Shown here piece after piece: positions 47,258 through 59,763 of a stretch of DNA of 64,000 nt (positions are counted from its first letter, which is position 1; each line of letters begins with the position of its first letter). The translations under genes were made by a program, and so were the position numbers. Below the pieces are notes generated by a model. That model made no database searches. It was not told the DNA's origin and was given only the letters and a program-made list of their open reading frames with translations. The DNA comes from Rhynchosporium graminicola (Eukaryota; Ascomycota; Leotiomycetes; Helotiales; Ploettnerulaceae). The DNA is taken from assembly GCA_900074885.1 (NCBI GenBank), contig FJUW01000045.1, positions 310,001 to 374,000 of the forward strand, given 5' to 3'.

Positions 47258-48463
47258 ATGTCGTATCAAGATCAGAGCGGTTATCCACCGCCTCGAGAGC
47301 AGGAATCGCAGTATCCTCCTCCTCCAGGAGAGGAAGATGACCGCGCAAGAGGATATCACCAACGTGGACCCTCAAATGGAGGCAACGTTGTCTTGCCCTC
47401 CATCACTCCTTATGAGCACTACGGCGCACCTCCCCATAATGGATATCCAGCGGATCCTCGTGGTTACCAGCAAGATCCGTACCGAGCCCCCCCTGTACAG
47501 TACAGAGATGAAAGACCTTATCCCCGACAAGAGTTCAACGGACCTGGTGGGCCAAATATGGCTTTCACTCAATCTGCTCCTAGGCAGAGAACAGCGATCG
47601 CATGTAGATATTGCAGAAGACGAAAGGTAAGCTTCTCATGGCTTCATTTTCTTTGTGTAACTTTACTCTGGTGCAATAGACACCGGAAATGATTTTTCAG
47701 GAAAAAGAACTACAAGCTTGTATCTCGAAACTAACCTCTACAGATTCGTTGCTCGGGTTTCGACCAAAATCCCGAAGGCCGCTGCTCAAATTGCCAACGC
47801 TTCCAGCAAGAATGCATCTTCACTCCGGTGTCCTCCCAAGCCCAAGCTTTCGTTCCAGCGCATGCCGTCTATCCTGGTATGCGAAACATGGGAGTTGGAC
47901 CCGATGGACGACCTCGACCAATGATCTACCCACAAGGAACTCAACTCTTTGGAGCGCACGGCCAACCATTGGGAGCGATTCCCCCACAGCCGAGTCCATA
48001 CGAGTATCCTGCTCCTTCGCCAACCGGCTCTTTTGGTTCATTCTCCGAAGACCGTGGCTCTCAACCTCCGCATGATCAATCTCGCAAACGTCCGCAGCAA
48101 GATCCTCATCCATCCATCCTCCCTCCTCCATTGCCAGGACAACCAGGACAACCGTACGCCCGCGTCGACGCTGTGAATCGCCGCCAAGCAGTGGATGATG
48201 ATTTGCGACTTCCACCCGTCACACCAACAGGTGCTTCAGCAGCGAATTACTCTCCCGGATCTTCCACGTCCTCCCAGTCTGGTCTCCAAGCACCTCAGCA
48301 TAACGGTCTCCCTCCAATGACGCGAACACCTCCTCCTCGATCGAGCCCTGGCGAGGTAGCTAGGGCCGATCCTATGAGTCTTGGAAATATTATGGACCAC
48401 CGACGACCAAATATGGAGATCGACAGGGGTATGTTGGGTCGTTTGGACCGCAAGCCAAAGTAG
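47258..48463 (+). CDS. Zn(II)2Cys6 transcription factor
   Basis: Exons 47258-47626 and 47744-48463 (GTAAGC donor, ACTAAC branch, TACAG acceptor) give 362 residues. The binuclear zinc cluster spans the intron: C116-x2-C119-x6-C126-x10-C137-x2-C140-x6-C147, with CRYCRRRK before and IRCSGF after the junction. It is flanked by a basic Arg-Gln-Arg-Thr-Ala-Ile-Ala segment and followed by CIFTPVSSQAQAFVPAH, a tail conserved in one subfamily of filamentous-fungal factors. The rest is Pro/Gln/Tyr-rich and disordered, with no fungal-specific middle homology domain visible, so this is a short, cluster-only factor. Such proteins usually bind CGG half-sites in DNA as dimers. The long repeat-rich region upstream, including CGG-A-CCG elements, suggests elaborate and possibly self-controlled transcription, which is inference. 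The start ATG opens the Pro/Gln-rich N-terminus. Confidence 0.88.
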
Positions 48464-51400
48464 GTACCACGAGTGGACAATATCTCCTGGCGACCTTGCG
48501 CCACTGGATTCGAAAATGGAAGCTTCAATGTGATATTGAAAACAGTAATGCTCGTTGTAGAGTCTTTCGGTGCTCGAATTCGGAGACTGAAGGTTCTAGG
48601 CTTCCGGATCTCAGAATCTTGTGGTGTAGGGCGAGTCTTGCCATCAAACGGCTTGATCAGGCTCGGGGTATTGCATATGGATGCGGGCAGGCCTGTACTC
48701 TTATTTCCTTCTGGTTTGTGATTTTATCTAATTCTACGGCACATTCACGCACGCACGTACGGTACTGGTTCTGGAAGGAAACACGGACAGCAAGGAGTAA
48801 AAGAACTAGACAGGAAACGCCTCACGGCAAACACAGGTGTTCGGGGAGTTTTTTGCTTTGCTTCCAGTCTACTTGAGTGTGCTCTTTTCTTTTCCTCTGT
48901 CCCCTCTCCTTCTGAGTCTGAATTTGTGTATTGCGTAGGCTATGGTTCTGCGCTTGCTTGCTAGAGGGCAGGTATTGCATGCAGGTAGCTTGGGTGGCCG
49001 TATCGATCTCACGAACCTAGACTCACGCTTCCGACGTGGGGTCTTTACTTCCCTATGCTTGTATTTAGTAAGGCTCCGATACGGAGGCTTTCGAGTCTGG
49101 GACATTGAATAGCGCGGTATGCGGGATACAGCATCAATGGAATGCATGCGCAAGCTACACATAGTAATAATGCAGAGCATTGCCACATCCGTACTTTGTT
49201 TCAGACCTCGGTTGAGGTTCCCATTGTGATTGTGAGATGTGTCTTAGCTTTTCCTGAGACATTCTTCCTCAGGGTTCTGGAAGGACTCGAGAACGAACTC
49301 GAGGAATGGAAGGCATGTCTCGGGCATTCTTAGACAATGCATGCAGCCACTGACTTGAACACGGTCTCAGTTGCGGGGAGAATCAAGATCTGGATGAGAG
49401 ACAGGAAGGAAGGAAAGAAAGAATGGGCGTTGTCTCTCACAATTTTACGATTTGACCGTGATTTGGAAACGATATCCTTTCCTTCGCAAGGCCGATTGAT
49501 CCATTCATTCCTTCATACCAAATCCTTTTATAAAAATAAAAAAAAATCCTTTTTTTCCTTTCTTTTTTCGTTATATAATTTATTTCTCTAGACATTGGTA
49601 CGTGTCTCTCACTATCACGGTCGAATCGGCGACCCAGAAGACTCTCGTGTTCATGCTGCTATACCTTTTTTTTTTTTTTTTTTATCACCCTGACGCGCGC
49701 GGTACGTGCGAGAGATATGAAGAAAGAGGAAGAAGGTGAGAGGAAGCAGATACTTTGTTAGGGAGGCTGCCTGCCTGCCTGCCTGCATGCCTATTTAGGA
49801 AAATATCATTTATGGGAGAGAGCTTGGATGTGTTATACAGGTAGGGTAGGTAGGTAGGTAGATAAGTAGTTGGTATTTGGCTGAGGGGGGCTTTTGGCCT
49901 TTTAGCTTGCTTGATATCTTTTTGTAGATGCTTTGTGTTGGCTTGTGTGTGTAGAAGGTTTAATGGCTGTTCTGCTACTATGAGGAGTCTTTTGAAGTGC
50001 GGTTCTTTAGTGGTGTGGTGTGTTGTGTTGTGTTGTTGGGTGTGAGTGAGGGAGGGAGAGAAGGGAGGGAGGGGGAAGGGAGAGCAGCTCGTATGTGGGG
50101 AGGGGTCTCATTGCTGGTTTTTCCTTACCTACCTATATCACCTACCAGAATTGACAGATGTTGATATATTGATAAAATTTTTTTTTTAGAGAAAGAAGTG
50201 GAGAGGTTGACATTATTTCAGTTGCTGTTCATATGTAGGTGGTATCTGCTATATAGGTAGCCGAACAAGATGGGCAAGTATGTAGATATGCTGCGCCAAG
50301 TATCACTTTGATACTATATCATGGAGACTGTTTTACGTTGCTTCTGACTCCGTGGCTGGGGAAATTGCGTCCTCAGCGAGTAGGAAGTAGCTAGGTCGCA
50401 ACTCGATCGTAACGTCATGAAGGTAGAGAGAGTGTGGTGGAATTTTGTTAGAAGGGACAGCTAGTTGAGAGTCACTTGAGGAAGAAACCTTCCTGATGAT
50501 GCTTACTTGAGAAACGTGAGGTAAAATTCTACTTTAGGGCCTATTTAGTTCGGAAGTAGCCGAAGTAGAACGGACTTGAACTAAAAGGCAGGACTGACAA
50601 AAAGGATCCACTTTGGTCACTTCTTAGGTAATGCCGATATCGAAGTTGAGGCTGTGACTAGGCTTTTTTGCTCCAAGTATTCGATTAGGAAGGAACCTAT
50701 TAAAGTGGAAGGCTCTTGTCTAGGAATCGGCGGAGAACCGTCCCCTAGTGATTCACTGTTTTTTAGAACTATTCAGAGTAGGAGATATTGGTATACACCT
50801 CAGCCCCTGATACATTCCTAGCGTGGCAAGAAAATAGTTAAGGATTTCGGTCCATGGATAGACCGGATAGTAGTGCACTGAACAGATTTCCGGAGGATAA
50901 ACCAGATTCTTACCTATGGCCGTTCCAGGAGCATAATCTCCTTATGGAGAAAAAAGAAGAAGAAAGGAAAATAGATGCACGTTAAGATTCATCTTCCTTT
51001 TTGATGCTGAACATGCCACCTAAACCTTGAAGATGTTCGTCGATTTAGACCCATTCGACCTCTAGCTTCTGCCATCTTTCACTGCCCGCGTCGACAGCCT
51101 TTTTCGACTCTCACGACAAGCAACCAGAACCAAGGTAACCTGCAGGCAATAAATCAACCAAGACATCGTTCAGGACGCAGTTGCAATCACAAGAAGAAGG
51201 TCGTCAGCATGCTAAGAAAAGGCCGACTTGCGGCACCCACCATCTATGTCATCGATTCCTGGCATAATATATGGTCGCGGAAGCCCTGGAATAGCACAAC
51301 AGTCCTTACCGACTCTTCGCTTTTATTCTACTTTTTACATCCTCCATGTTATCGATAGACTTACTCATCCACAGAAGCAGTCGCAGGCTGCAGTAGGACG

Positions 51401-54400
51401 ACTTAGCGAAAAAGCATAAGATCTATGATCATGAATCAGATGAGAGATACCTAGTCAGCAGAGGATCTGTTACATCCGATTCAGCAATTTCTTCCAACAA
51501 TCAATTACATCTTCCATTGGCTAAATTTCTTGTGATTCAGCGACCAAATAGGGAATCCGAATTAAATACTCCAATTGGTGTACTACAAGAGGTAGAATTC
51601 TGTCTTATTAACTTCAGGTAACTTTCTTACTGCTATAGCTCTCTGTACTTGTACAAGAATCAAAAATCATTCTGATATTAACAAATGTGTATCAATAAAG
51701 TCCGATTTATCGTTGCAAATGCTTTTTCTTGTCTGTTCGTGCCTGATTAAGAAGAGTTATAGCTATCATCTATAACATTAGATGGGGAGGTGGTTAGTGA
51801 GGCTGCGTGGCTGGCCGTAAAGTGATATATCCTCAGATCTCATCAAAGAAATGGGCCAATAGCTAGAATATCGGAACTCACACCCCTAGTTCACAGAATG
51901 CCATCGTTACCTGTAAAGAAATTAGTTTATATACGCGAGAAGCTTTAAATACTGCTGAGTAGTAGTCTCTCCAAAGTTCTAAACTTTTCAATCAAGTTTC
52001 GAAATTATCATTTCCCCAAGGGAGTCACCCATTGGTGTTCACCGGGACGAGTGGCCAACAGGCGATCCGTTTGACAAATAGGGGAAATTGCTGATTCAGA
52101 GGTAACAGAAAGTGTTCCACGCTGAACTGCTGACGGCTTCCCGATTAAGACGGTGCCTAGATACTTATCAATCTAGGTAGTAAATACTTACCAGATCTTT
52201 TCTATTTTTGGATCTCTTGAATTTCTGCTCGCGAGGACTGACCAAAGTTAAGACGAGACACTGGCACGCAGTGCACCCGGGGGGTTCGCCTTGGCTTTCT
52301 TGCCTACTATCGCATATCAAGTATGGAATCTTGCTTTATTTGACTCGTAAAATATAGGATTTACTCATCAGTTGCTTGATTCTTTTTTTAATATCCGACC
52401 TGCCTTGAATGTCGGTACTACTGATATCACGTACTACCAGCCTGGACACGATGATACAATTCCGGGGTAAGTATTATATTACCATTCTGATCAAGCGAAA
52501 AATCATGCCATGAAGTCCGCGCTGAAGTTTTAAGTAATAATGTCATTTTATTTACGCTTTTTCTTCGCTTTAATGTAGCCCCGTGAGTAGATATATATAT
52601 CTACTAAAAAATCGTGCTTGCTTCGTGTTTTCGGAAATATGAGAAACTCTATCCGGCTATTATTACACCACAACTTTATTGACATTCACAGATTCGATCC
52701 CTGTTATCTGATTTTTTATTTGTAGACTCTCCATTTGCGACAGTTCTAGCGTAATCGGTCCACGATCAGTAACATAATACAAGTTGTAATCGTACAAGTT
52801 CTATTTTCGGCTGCATCTCGCTTAATCCCAAGATCCCAAATTTCCACCTGGAATGTAAATTATGTAATCATCATAGTCTGTAGCTCTATCACCACCTCCC
52901 TTGCTTGAATCGACGCCAGAATCGGGATCAGGGGGTAAGTGCCACACCAGAATATCATCTGGATCTAGCAGTGTTCTCCTCCTCTTACAAGCCAACAAGT
53001 ACAGGCAAATCAAACAGAGCATCGCGGGAGAGCTGTCAGCTCCGAACAGATTTTACCACTGTTGATGCACCCAACGCCGAAAAACCCGGCCAACAACACC
53101 CCTGAGGCACCTGTTCAGGTCACACCAATTACCTTAAAATAGGACCTTACTATATTCGAGTTATATCACAGTAGGTAGTCAGACCACGAGCAATCTTATA
53201 TGAAGATTTCAAGTCAAACGGTTGAGAACTCGATTTCTCAAGAAGCATATGAGGGCAAAAAGGTCATGTCCGCCTTCGTGGTACGTGGGCCAGGTCGATA
53301 ATAATACTCAAAAGCACTGAAGGCACCCGACGACTTGACATTGTCCTAAAACTGCAAATAAATTAGGAAGTTGTTGATCATCTGGAGTGAGGGGTTTGAG
53401 TCCCTCTTGAATAGTATCATGCTAACGCTTTCTCGGTCCGGGGAGGGTTCGCTATCGATTCTAGCATTCGATAACTGCGAAAGCTGCTCGGCGTTCACTT
53501 TATCACCGAAAATTCAGCTAAATCGACGTCCGAGGCAAGACGTACAGTTAAGGATAGCTGCAATACGATATTAGGGAATATAGGATTTTTGGGGATCCGT
53601 ACATTCCAGTCTCGGCACGTCCTCCTTTCCGACCAATTTGAGCCAATCAGGAGCCTTCAAGTCACGTTTTATAACTGCTTAGCTGGTGTTTCGTTAAAGT
53701 CACATTCTGAGATGTTCTCAGCTTAAGACATAGGCATCAAGCTCTTCAAATCGATACTACAGAGCTGAGGCGAGTTGACTGTGCTTATCATGCAGCACAG
53801 TAGGGGCAAATAACCGTCAAGTGATAGTCGCTGGACGGTTCGGTGTACGAATAGAGGTGATAATAGGGAATCAGCAAGAGATGAGTCCCTGACCCTTCGA
53901 TAGTACGAAAGTTCTTTTCGAGGAACGAGTCAATAGTTAAGAACAATCTCAGAACGGTAGTGAATGGAAATGCGGGTTAAGGATAAATCTTCTTCAATTG
54001 CCCCCATTCGACCACCCTGGTAGGTGATACTAGTAGCTATACTTATCTACAGCAGGTAAGGTAATACTTTTAATGAATCTGTCGAATACTAACTCCTTTC
54101 ATTTGCTACTTTGAAGTTTACAGGCTGGCGTCGATATCTTACAGAGTCTTGACCTGCTACGAAGTGTCTTTACTCTGAGCATTCGATTAGGAAGGCACGA
54201 GGCTCTTACCTCTAGTACCGTCGGAGAATTTCGTACCCGTGATTCCTTCTTTCTTGCATGGTTCAAATTCGGAACAATCCCTTGACCCTCATTCGATGAT
54301 TCGACTATTCCGTGCCATTCAATACCCCCCCTGCCATTACCTCTGGAGGTGTATATCGTGGCGTTCCTTCTCTGCATGAAAATTTTGGAACACAAAAACA

Positions 54401-54512
54401 CCAGAAAAACTTCGTCAGACCACAACTAGATCTACACCAACCCGTTCGTTCAAACGCAAAGGTTTCTAAGCTCTTGGCCTCATCTGGTCTCCTCCTCGCC
54501 ATATCACCCTCT
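48464..54512. other. Gene-poor region with simple repeats and a diverged duplicate segment
   Basis: The first ~1.5 kb may be 3' UTR and terminator of the transcription factor. Simple repeats include long T runs (49661-49682), GCCT units (49770-49790) and TAGG units (49842-49862). The segment around 50640-50760 resembles 54150-54250 just upstream of the F-box gene. No gene is supported; from 51 kb on the sequence is AT-rich with many stops in all frames. Confidence 0.5.
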
Positions 54513-56672
54513 ATGGACGACTCCCCCTCCGATGGCCATCTGCCAAGAAAGAGATACCCCATAGCTTTCCCTAATGAGATCATCCACGAGATCTTCAAAT
54601 GGCTCGACCCTACAGATATCACGAATCTAGCCTGTAGCTGCAAGACTTTGAGTAACAATATCAACAGCGATGGACAGCTTTTCAAAGCCGTATACTTCCA
54701 GATACTGGTGAGAGCAGTACCTTTTCCCTATTTGAATCGCCATGGGTGATTTGGAGATAGCCTGAGTTGCTTAGAAACGCACTCCGGAGCACGATGTTAA
54801 CGGTGTCATTTTAGGATGTACCTCATGCCGATCCGTTGAGGAGCATTGACTATCGAGGGAGCATGAAGAGTCTTGTGAGATTCAGACATATCTTCAGCAG
54901 CCCCAATTTCGAAGTGGCCATTGCGATGAGCTCGGTAAACGTCATCAACCCAAAGCTCGAAAGTGCTTCTGACATGTCTCTCCTAGATAGAATACAGGAC
55001 GAACATACTACTCTTCGTAGAAAGCTTCGTGACTCACCTCCTTCGTACCGCATCCGCCGCATCCCAAAGCAAAAACCTTGCTCTCTTGAAAATCCATACA
55101 ACCTCCTCCCAAGACGCAACCATAATGCTAGGAGCCCTCTTAACCCAATCAAAGACCTGCATTCGCGCGGATCCCATATGTTCCGATTCACTCCTCAATT
55201 CAGGCGCCTCTTGGATGTCTCCCTCCGGTTGTCAAGCATCAGCAAAACTAAACGTCCTGAACGGTAAGCCATTCCTTATGGAAGGCGACACACTTGCCCG
55301 CACACCATTTCCTTGTGCCTCATCCATGGTCTTTGATCTCCGAAATTACACAGAGGAAAATTTGTGGGGTCCATACATAGATCGCCTTGCGACTGCTGAT
55401 TGGGAGAAGCTCGAGGCATCTATGGTAGTACTGTGCCATCATGCGGAGGATATCAACGACTGCATTGATCGGAGAATGTTTCCGAAGGGCATCATGCCGG
55501 AGGAGGGCTGGGAGGGAGCTCATCCGTATAGTTATAAGAGTGTCAACCTACGGGGCTTAGATTATGACGACGACGAGGAGGAGGATGGTCAAGCGGAGTT
55601 TCGGGATGTGGCTGAAAAGCCCAGCGAACTGCATGATCCGTATAACATCACTGGGACGTGGGTCAGAGTGAGTAGTAATTCACGAGTCACGTGTAAATAC
55701 GGAGGACTAATAAAAGCCAATGTTGCAATAGGTCCTTTGTTTTCTAGGTTCTTCTGACTCCTTCGTCACTTGCTGCACAAGTCATGATCATACTGACAGA
55801 GTGTTCTAAGATTTCAGAGAACTTCTCGAATACAACCTTGCGCTGCCATTACTGCCAAATGACGAGCCCTGGCCTGCTCCCCAGTAAGTTTCATGTACCT
55901 CACAGCCACTAGTGACTCCTTCCCGAGCTGTGGCGTTCTCTTCTTTACGGCGGGACTCCCAATCACGGGATGTAAGAGAAGCAACTATACTAACAAGATC
56001 AGGTATGTACAGATGACCTATCTCTTCTTAATGGAACTCCATGCGACACGCGGCGAGTCCATGGATACGAATGATGGACAATCATACCAAATCATCTACT
56101 TCCAAGCCGTGAGCCGCAGCGTGAACTCTGAAAGAAATCCTAATGCGCCATGTAACAACAAAGGCAGTGTGAGGAGGACCGAAGAGGGTGAGGTAAGGTG
56201 GGAGACATCCAGCATATTCGATGGGTAATCATAAATGCCATGCTCATCAATGAGATCTTCTCTATCCTCTCAGGAATATTTTACCGAAACTAACTCTCCA
56301 ACTAGACAATGGCGATTGCGCAGCGAAGGCATCCAAATCGGCGGCATCCAATCCGCCCGTGGCGTCCTCGGGCACTGGTTTATCAAAGAACGCAACCAGC
56401 ACTCTGGCGTTGGCCCAATCGCCTTCTACAAAGTCAGCGACCAGATCAAGGAGCGCGTTCCGCTGGTCGAAGAGGTTGATTCATCAGAGAAAGAAGGCGA
56501 GACTAGCGATTTGGACACCGATGATGATATTGATGATATTGATGATGGTGATGATAGTGATGATGGTGGAGAGGTAGAAGAGGAGGAAAAGAGGGAGATT
56601 GGGGGCTGTCAGCATCAACCCGCTACTGGCAATTCTGTCGACACGATGACGGCAATTGAACGCTACTTCTAG
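54513..56672 (+). CDS. F-box domain protein, six exons
   Basis: Exons 54513-54707, 54815-54934, 54987-55667 (or 55674), 55811-55883, 56003-56224 and 56306-56672; with the 55674 donor this totals 1665 nt, 554 residues. The F-box is FPNEIIHEIFKWLDPTDITNLACSCKTL (about residues 20-47, shown here in two pieces as FPNEIIHEIF and KWLDPTDITNLACSCKTL), the part that binds Skp1 in SCF ubiquitin ligases. The rest matches a filamentous-fungal F-box family: VFDLRNYTEENLWGPYIDR, DWEKLEASMVVL, DPYNITGTWVR, GEVRWETSSIFDG and RSEGIQIGGIQSARGVLG. Several introns are needed to stitch these together. The exon 3/4 junction is the weak one: the expected conserved VCFLDF-like segment appears as VF-stop-DF in the DNA. 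The C-terminus is a run of Asp/Glu. The substrate is unknown. Confidence 0.75.
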
Positions 56673-58196
56673 CAAGTTATCGCAACCATGGATAGATTGG
56701 GATAATCCGCTGCTTGGGATGATGCTGAAGACGAGATGGAAGACATGAATCTGTCACTGAGGAGAATTGGTCGGCGTGTGAGCATGAGCATGTGCCTACG
56801 TCTGGATCAGCGCAGGGGAGCGAGGGTATTAGTATCAGATCCACTTCCAGACTTTCACCGATAACATTGCGAATGGAAAGGAGAGCTGCGAATTTTTCAG
56901 GAGGTTTTAAAGGTTGATGAGCATGAGACGTATACACTTCCGTCTGGATCTGTGGGGTGTTACCCCGCATCAGACTGAACGTGCGGATATACTACAGAGT
57001 ACAGCAGTTTATAGTATGTCAAAGCGTTAGTCGAATGAATCAAATAAATCATTACTTAGGTCATCGATCAATTGAATTTGTGTTTTTTGGGTAGGGGGAG
57101 GGGGACAATAAGCACGCAGAAAATCAAGGAAAACCGACCAAGAAATCCATTTTTTTGACAAAACCACTTCGCATTGACTACGATAGCTAGAAATACACTG
57201 TGCCTTCATCAAGTTTTTTTAGGCCTGGACTTTGATATTTCGAGGAAGGGTAGAGAGGAAGGAAAGTAGGAGAGGGTAATAGGGGTATGAAAACAATGCG
57301 GTGTGATGTCAATTGGTAACGTAGCGCGATCATATTGTGTATGCTACATGCAAGTTGGTAAGAGAGGCTGGCAGCCGAGCAGAAAGATAGAAGGGCTTTT
57401 GTAGAGAGAACGATATTATGGAAAGTTGCAGTATCCGCGATGTCGCGGATATAGATATGAAGAAAAGAGGTGCAGAAACATAAGGGGACTGGAATTCGAG
57501 CACTGATATAATCGCAGTAAGCCCAGCTTACAGAATAAGAGAAATCCTCTCCAAGTATGAGCTTGTTTTTGCGATATATTTGTAATCCTGGACGGCTTGG
57601 CAGCTTACTTAAAGGCATAGTCACCTAGTCAATTCATTTTGACTTCGATTTGATAGATTGCAGTGGTATGTATGTTTGAGAGGATAATGATAAAGAGGCA
57701 CATTAGTGAAATATATTATCATTGATTACTCGGGAATTGATGTTGTGAGAGGTGCGGCTAAATTCTCTTCGGTTATGCAGAGGCGTATTCAAATGTAGCT
57801 CAGGTTGGCCGTCGAGAAGGTATATTTCCATTCAGAATGGTTAGATACAAGACCTATTTACAGAAGCTGCAAATCAGGATTGTTAGATTAACTAATTGTG
57901 AAAATATGGGTATGCTGCTGCTGAGCGGTGCCATCACAAATTGGCTGCAACTAGACTGGACTGGAATGGAAGCTCAAATGTCAATCACTCTCACACAAGA
58001 GTCATTTGACAGGGTGTTTGCCTCGGCTCCATCACCAACTGGCTTGCTGTCAAAGTGCGCGGTCGTTAAAGGAGCAAGAAGATACATCTGGCTTTTGTGC
58101 AGGGCTGTAGGGGTAGAGAGAGAGAGAGAGGCTAGGGATTTCCACTAATAGCCGGTCCACCTCCTGTTAAGCTCGAGGGCTCGCTTATAGTCGGGG
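56673..58196. other. Intergenic region up to the transposon boundary
   Basis: Normal base composition, no gene recognised. The frame at 57837-58148 has no domain and is doubtful. Confidence 0.5.
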
Positions 58197-58230
58197 AAAG
58201 TAAGTGTCCCGCGAAAGTAAGTGTCCCGCG
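58197..58230 (+). repeat. Tandem 17-bp repeat at transposon edge
   Basis: AAAGTAAGTGTCCCGCG occurs twice head to tail exactly where base composition changes from normal to TA-rich. GTAAGTGTCCCGC-type sequences are typical of terminal inverted repeats of fungal Tc1/pogo-like DNA transposons; the class is inference. Confidence 0.7.
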
Positions 58231-58479
58231 CTAAGTATAAAAACACGCTTATTACTACTAAAAAAGGCGCGTTTTTAAGTAGTATTAAGATAGGTTATTT
58301 ATATAGGATACTTATAAACTTATTACCTTATCTTCAATTTAATTACTATAGCTCCGGCGTATTTAAAGCTTATAGGGCATATCTAATAGGGTAAATTTAC
58401 CTCTCCTTTACCTCTAAAAGAGTAGCCGGCATCGAATTATTACTTGTAATATATAACTAAGTTAGATTATAATCGAGCT

Positions 58480-58927
58480 TTCGGCGAAGCTAGAGAGTAG
58501 AAACTTACTAATCTAACTAAGTAATTAACTACTATAGCGCGTATATTCTTAGTTAAAGAAGAAGCGCTAAAGAAGTCTATAAATCGTATGAAAAACAAGA
58601 ATATAAATAATTATAGGAGTTATAATAAGATCTTAAGTGACCTTTAAGATACGGCGATCTTATAGTACTACTTTAAGCAGTAGGAGATCGGTCTAGGAGC
58701 TATATATAATATAGTATATACTATAATTTACTACCTAAAGAAAGTATATTTACTTGAATTATTCTTATCACGGGGCGAGTGCAAAGTGTATAATGTAAAC
58801 AGTATCTTTAATTAATAGGAAGAATTAGCTAAAGAGCGGAGGAGAATTCTTCCTTAATAGAAAAGGAGAGGATATAGTACTACTGCTATTAGTGCCTTAG
58901 CAGTAGCGGTCAGCTAGATGCTAAGTG
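58480..58927 (+). pseudogene. RIP-decayed relic, possibly a DDE (pogo/Tc1-like) transposase
   Basis: In one plus-strand frame the sequence reads like protein with only TAA/TAG stops scattered through it, e.g. IARIFLVKEEALKKSINRMK, later ELAKERRRILP and YSTTAISALAVAV. The first part resembles the helix-turn-helix start of pogo-like transposases. It lies just inside the tandem terminal repeat and ends at a TGTGACAACTGG sequence that could be the edge of another insertion. Family assignment is tentative. Confidence 0.35.
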
Positions 58928-59307
58928 TGACAACTGGTCAGATTGGAGGTTTCCCCCTATTAGTGGAAACACTTACTGCTAAGCGAGATTACACGAGTAG
59001 AGTTTAGGGGCCCCTTTTCATGTATATACTTCCCTTCTCTCTCTACTTCTTTACTCCTTAGTTATAGATTCTAAGTTGATTCTTACTACTTTATATTCTA
59101 TATAATATGAGGTCTTACTTATTAGGTAGTAAGTGAGACCTTTCTAGAGTAAGCGTTATATTATCTATAACTCTTTTACTTACGTCTGAGAAGATAGTAA
59201 ATATCTACTTATATTATACCTCTATACCTAGAGCTACTAAACGCAGGAGACTACGCTATATAGAGAAGGCCTATACTAAGTATAAACTTAAAGAATAGCA
59301 CCTAATG
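58928..59307. other. Transposon debris between two elements
   Basis: Begins TGTGACAACTGG, possibly an LTR start, and later has a plus-strand protein-like fragment (ATKRRRLRYIEKAYTKYKLKE) cut off at the LTR at 59308. Confidence 0.3.
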
Positions 59308-59491
59308 TAATGATCACTTGGTACGCTGAGGTAAATAGGCATAATAGAATAGTAGAATAGTCGCTGGAGGTTCGCTAGTAATGATCTAGTTAATATAGAA
59401 ACTAATTGCTAAGGAGAGAAGGTTCTTCCTTCCTCTTTAATTCTGAAATACAAGAGTAGGAGGCACTAGGCGCATAGACCTATTATAATAT
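59308..59491 (-). repeat. 3' LTR of the minus-strand Ty3/gypsy element
   Basis: On the plus strand it begins TGTAATGATCACTTGG and ends CTATTATAATA, a RIP-altered form of an ACA-type end. Directly to its right the plus strand reads TCTCCCCTCTT, so the element strand has AAGAGGGGAGA, a polypurine tract in the right place to prime plus-strand DNA synthesis. This fixes the orientation as minus and the element's 3' end here. Confidence 0.6.
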
Positions 59492-59763
59492 CTCCCCTCT
59501 TAAACACTTCTGTCCTAGAAGTGAAAGCGTTAAAATGCCCTAGCCGGCGATACTTCAGTAAGGCGCTGGCGAGGCATTCCTTTCAGGATTCACCTTTATT
59601 CTAATTCTTCTTTATTATTAGTAAGGCTAGAATGCGGGGTATAGCGCTAGGTAACTCCTCTATATAACTCTTAACTTTCTCTCTTCTCTCCCTTCTTAAA
59701 TAACTAACGATAATAATAGTAACTATACGTAAGTTATGAATATAAGGTATTAGGTAGTACTAA

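Noticed and set aside
57837..58148. 103-codon plus-strand frame as a gene
   Set aside because: No domain or plausible gene structure, and it sits at the edge of transposon sequence.
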